Source of the DNA: Lysinibacillus fusiformis
GTDB lineage: Bacteria; Bacillota; Bacilli; Bacillales_A; Planococcaceae
DNA: 64,000 nucleotides
NCBI GenBank assembly: GCA_030027265.1
Contig: JASENG010000003.1
Location: 62,001 to 126,000, forward strand
Direction: 5' to 3'
Made by a program: the position numbers and the translations under genes. Shown piece by piece: positions 62,538 to 64,000 of this stretch. Positions within the stretch are counted from its first letter, which is position 1, and every line of letters begins with the position of its first letter. Under the pieces are notes generated by a model that saw nothing but the letters and a program-made list of their open reading frames with translations, was not told the DNA's origin and did not search any database.

Positions 62538-64000
62538 GATTCAATTTCTCCTTGATGTTCATATTCCCAAAATTGAAGGAATTCGATTAGTTCCTCCATC
62601 GGAACTGGTTTACTATAATAATATCCTTGTATATAATCACAGCCCATTTGGTTTAATTGATTAAGCTGCTGAATACTTTCAACTCCCTCAGCAATGACTT
62701 TCATATTTAACCGATGAGCCATTTGTATAATTGCATCTACAACTGCCTGCTTATCTGCTAAGTTTACAATATGCTGAATAAAACTTTTGTCGATTTTTAA
62801 ATAATCTACTGGAAATCGGACTAAATAGCTTAGCGATGAATAGCCTGTTCCGAAATCATCAATGGATATTTTAAAGCCTAATTGCTTTAAACGAACAAGT
62901 TTGCTTATCGTATCCGCATCATTATTCATGACTGTTCTTTCCGTCACTTCGATTTCGAAATTTTGAGCCGATGTATTATTTTTCTCCAAAATTTTCTGAA
63001 TGGACTCCAAGAAATTCGGTTGCTGGAAATGAATACTCGAAATATTTATGGAAATCGGCAGCTTAGAATAGCCAGCTTTCCTTAAAGACACCAATTCCTC
63101 GCAAGCCTTCTCTAAAATAATTTCACTAATTGGAATGATTAAGCCTGTCTCTTCCGCGTAAGGAATAAATTCAGCTGGTGAAACAAATCCTAATTTTTCG
63201 CTTGTCCATCGAACCAATGCTTCGAACCCAATAATTTTATTTTGTTTTATATCGACCTTAGGTTGGAAATACAATACAAAATCACGATTCTCAATAGCTT
63301 TTCTCATTTCTGAATCTAGCAGAATAAGTCGATTGGCATCTGTATTTAATTCGTCAAAATAGAAGGAGAAACGGTTTCGGCCAGATTGCTTCGCATAGTA
63401 CATCGCCTTGTCCGCCCGGTTTAAAAGTTCCTCCGTTGTATTCCCATCATGCGGATAAATACTAATTCCTATACTCGTTGATACAAAAATATCTTGATTA
63501 TTGATTTTTATAGGCTTTTCAATTTCTTGTATAATTTCCTCAGCAAACTTTGCAGCCTCACGGGGATGCCGTATGTTCATCAACGTCAGAACAAACTCAT
63601 CTCCACCATATCTTGCTACAATATCATTTGTACCTATTAATTTTTTTAAACGGTTCGCTACTTCAACTAGAAGGAAATCTCCAAATTCATGGCCTAATGT
63701 ATCATTTACTTGTTTAAATCGATCTAAATCCAAAAAGAAAATAGCGTGCTGCGGGTTGTCAAATTTCGGGGATGCCTCTAAGAGCATATCCATCTTTTCC
63801 AGATAACTAAAACGGTTATTCACATCCGTTAATGAATCAGTCAGCGCTCTTTTTTCCAGCTGTTCTTCCACTCTTTTTCGTTCCGATAAATCTGTGAAAA
63901 TTCCGCAGTAGTTGGACACTTTTCCTTCTTCATCAGTGATGGCAATAATTGATAGCCACTCGGGATAAATTTCCCCCGTTTTTCTTTTATTCCAGATTTC
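62534..64000 (-). CDS. PAS-GGDEF-EAL c-di-GMP protein, N-terminus outside window
   Basis: The frame continues past the right edge, so the visible part is about 488 residues. It starts within a PAS/PAC domain (…IYPEWLSIIAITDEEGK), then a GGDEF domain with intact ARYGGDEF and FFLDLDRFKQVNDTLGHEFGD, and an EAL domain with FEALVRW, EVTERTVM, DDFGTGYSSLSYL, KIDKSFI and VIAEGVES, all catalytic residues kept. Both synthesis and hydrolysis of c-di-GMP are possible; many such proteins act mainly as phosphodiesterases. The RxxD I-site is missing (GTND). It overlaps ypsC by 4 bp. Confidence 0.88.
   Translation of the reverse strand, partial: EIWNKRKTGEIYPEWLSIIAITDEEGKVSNYCGIFTDLSERKRVEEQLEKRALTDSLTDVNNRFSYLEKMDMLLEASPKFDNPQHAIFFLDLDRFKQVNDTLGHEFGDFLLVEVANRLKKLIGTNDIVARYGGDEFVLTLMNIRHPREAAKFAEEIIQEIEKPIKINNQDIFVSTSIGISIYPHDGNTTEELLNRADKAMYYAKQSGRNRFSFYFDELNTDANRLILLDSEMRKAIENRDFVLYFQPKVDIKQNKIIGFEALVRWTSEKLGFVSPAEFIPYAEETGLIIPISEIILEKACEELVSLRKAGYSKLPISINISSIHFQQPNFLESIQKILEKNNTSAQNFEIEVTERTVMNNDADTISKLVRLKQLGFKISIDDFGTGYSSLSYLVRFPVDYLKIDKSFIQHIVNLADKQAVVDAIIQMAHRLNMKVIAEGVESIQQLNQLNQMGCDYIQGYYYSKPVPMEELIEFLQFWEYEHQGEIES

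Noticed and set aside
61205-62600. RNase P RNA (rnpB) expected near ypsC by Bacillus synteny
   Set aside because: The region upstream of ypsC is coding (GGDEF-EAL overlap), and no RNase P RNA core sequence was seen.

Overview
The window is AT-rich bacterial chromosome from a low-GC Gram-positive of the order Bacillales. The gene complement (YpgR/CvfC, YfmR, YpgQ, two-headed dynamin DynA, YpvA-type DinG helicase, YpsC methyltransferase, YqxD, type II pantothenate kinase CoaW, Bacillus-type rbsRKDACB operon, strong AGGAGG ribosome-binding sites, frequent GTG/TTG starts) fits the Planococcaceae/Caryophanaceae (Solibacillus, Lysinibacillus and relatives). That placement is inference from protein resemblance; no rRNA or tRNA is present to confirm it.

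Layout. 1-2.4 kb: yfmR and the 5' part of ypgR/cvfC. 2.6-8.4 kb: an abgT-abgA-abgB-like operon for uptake and cleavage of p-aminobenzoyl-glutamate-type amides, with a divergent regulator unlike E. coli AbgR. 8.6-9.2 kb: ypgQ-type HD hydrolase. 9.3-11.1 kb: an IS3-family element with a broken orfA, sitting inside an array of about 20-bp-spaced TTTACGAGCG repeats. 11.2-17.5 kb: DoxX protein, then a complete ribose operon with LacI/CcpA-type operators. 17.8-24.5 kb: chemoreceptor, TIMP-like secreted protein, YtrAB-like GntR/ABC operon, and a multidrug-type ABC exporter with an unusual leader. 24.6-26.8 kb: fhs with a PurR-box pair, divergent from a cold-shock gene. 26.9-33.7 kb: small accessory and housekeeping genes, including a two-gene operon whose promoter spacer holds a perfect LexA-type SOS box. 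33.7-38.2 kb: short or decayed ORFs, an RNase H-like gene, coaW with a long leader hairpin, and a DEDDh exonuclease.

38.2-46.1 kb: squalene/phytoene synthase-like gene, membrane diguanylate cyclase, a yqxD-dsdA pair (yqxD apparently starting on AUU), gdhA and pepF. 46.1-51.2 kb: repeat-bearing intergenic DNA, malic enzyme, a stalk-domain secreted protein, an MBL hydrolase and a rhodanese. 51.2-55.7 kb: dynA, a 27-codon membrane microprotein under a Fur-like box, and a CheX-like protein. 56.2-58.7 kb: a ba3-type cytochrome oxidase operon behind an array of TCACA/TGTGA half-sites. 59.3-64 kb: DinG-like helicase, YpsC-like methyltransferase, and a PAS-GGDEF-EAL protein cut by the window edge.

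Most of the window is ordinary core metabolism. The best leads for something undescribed are the SOS-controlled small operon (29013-29589), the helically phased repeat array hit by the IS (9336-11046), the AUU-started yqxD, the Fur-box microprotein (54970-55116), a shared TGACAT-N4-ATGTCA palindrome in front of two loci, and structured leaders before coaW and the ABC exporter.
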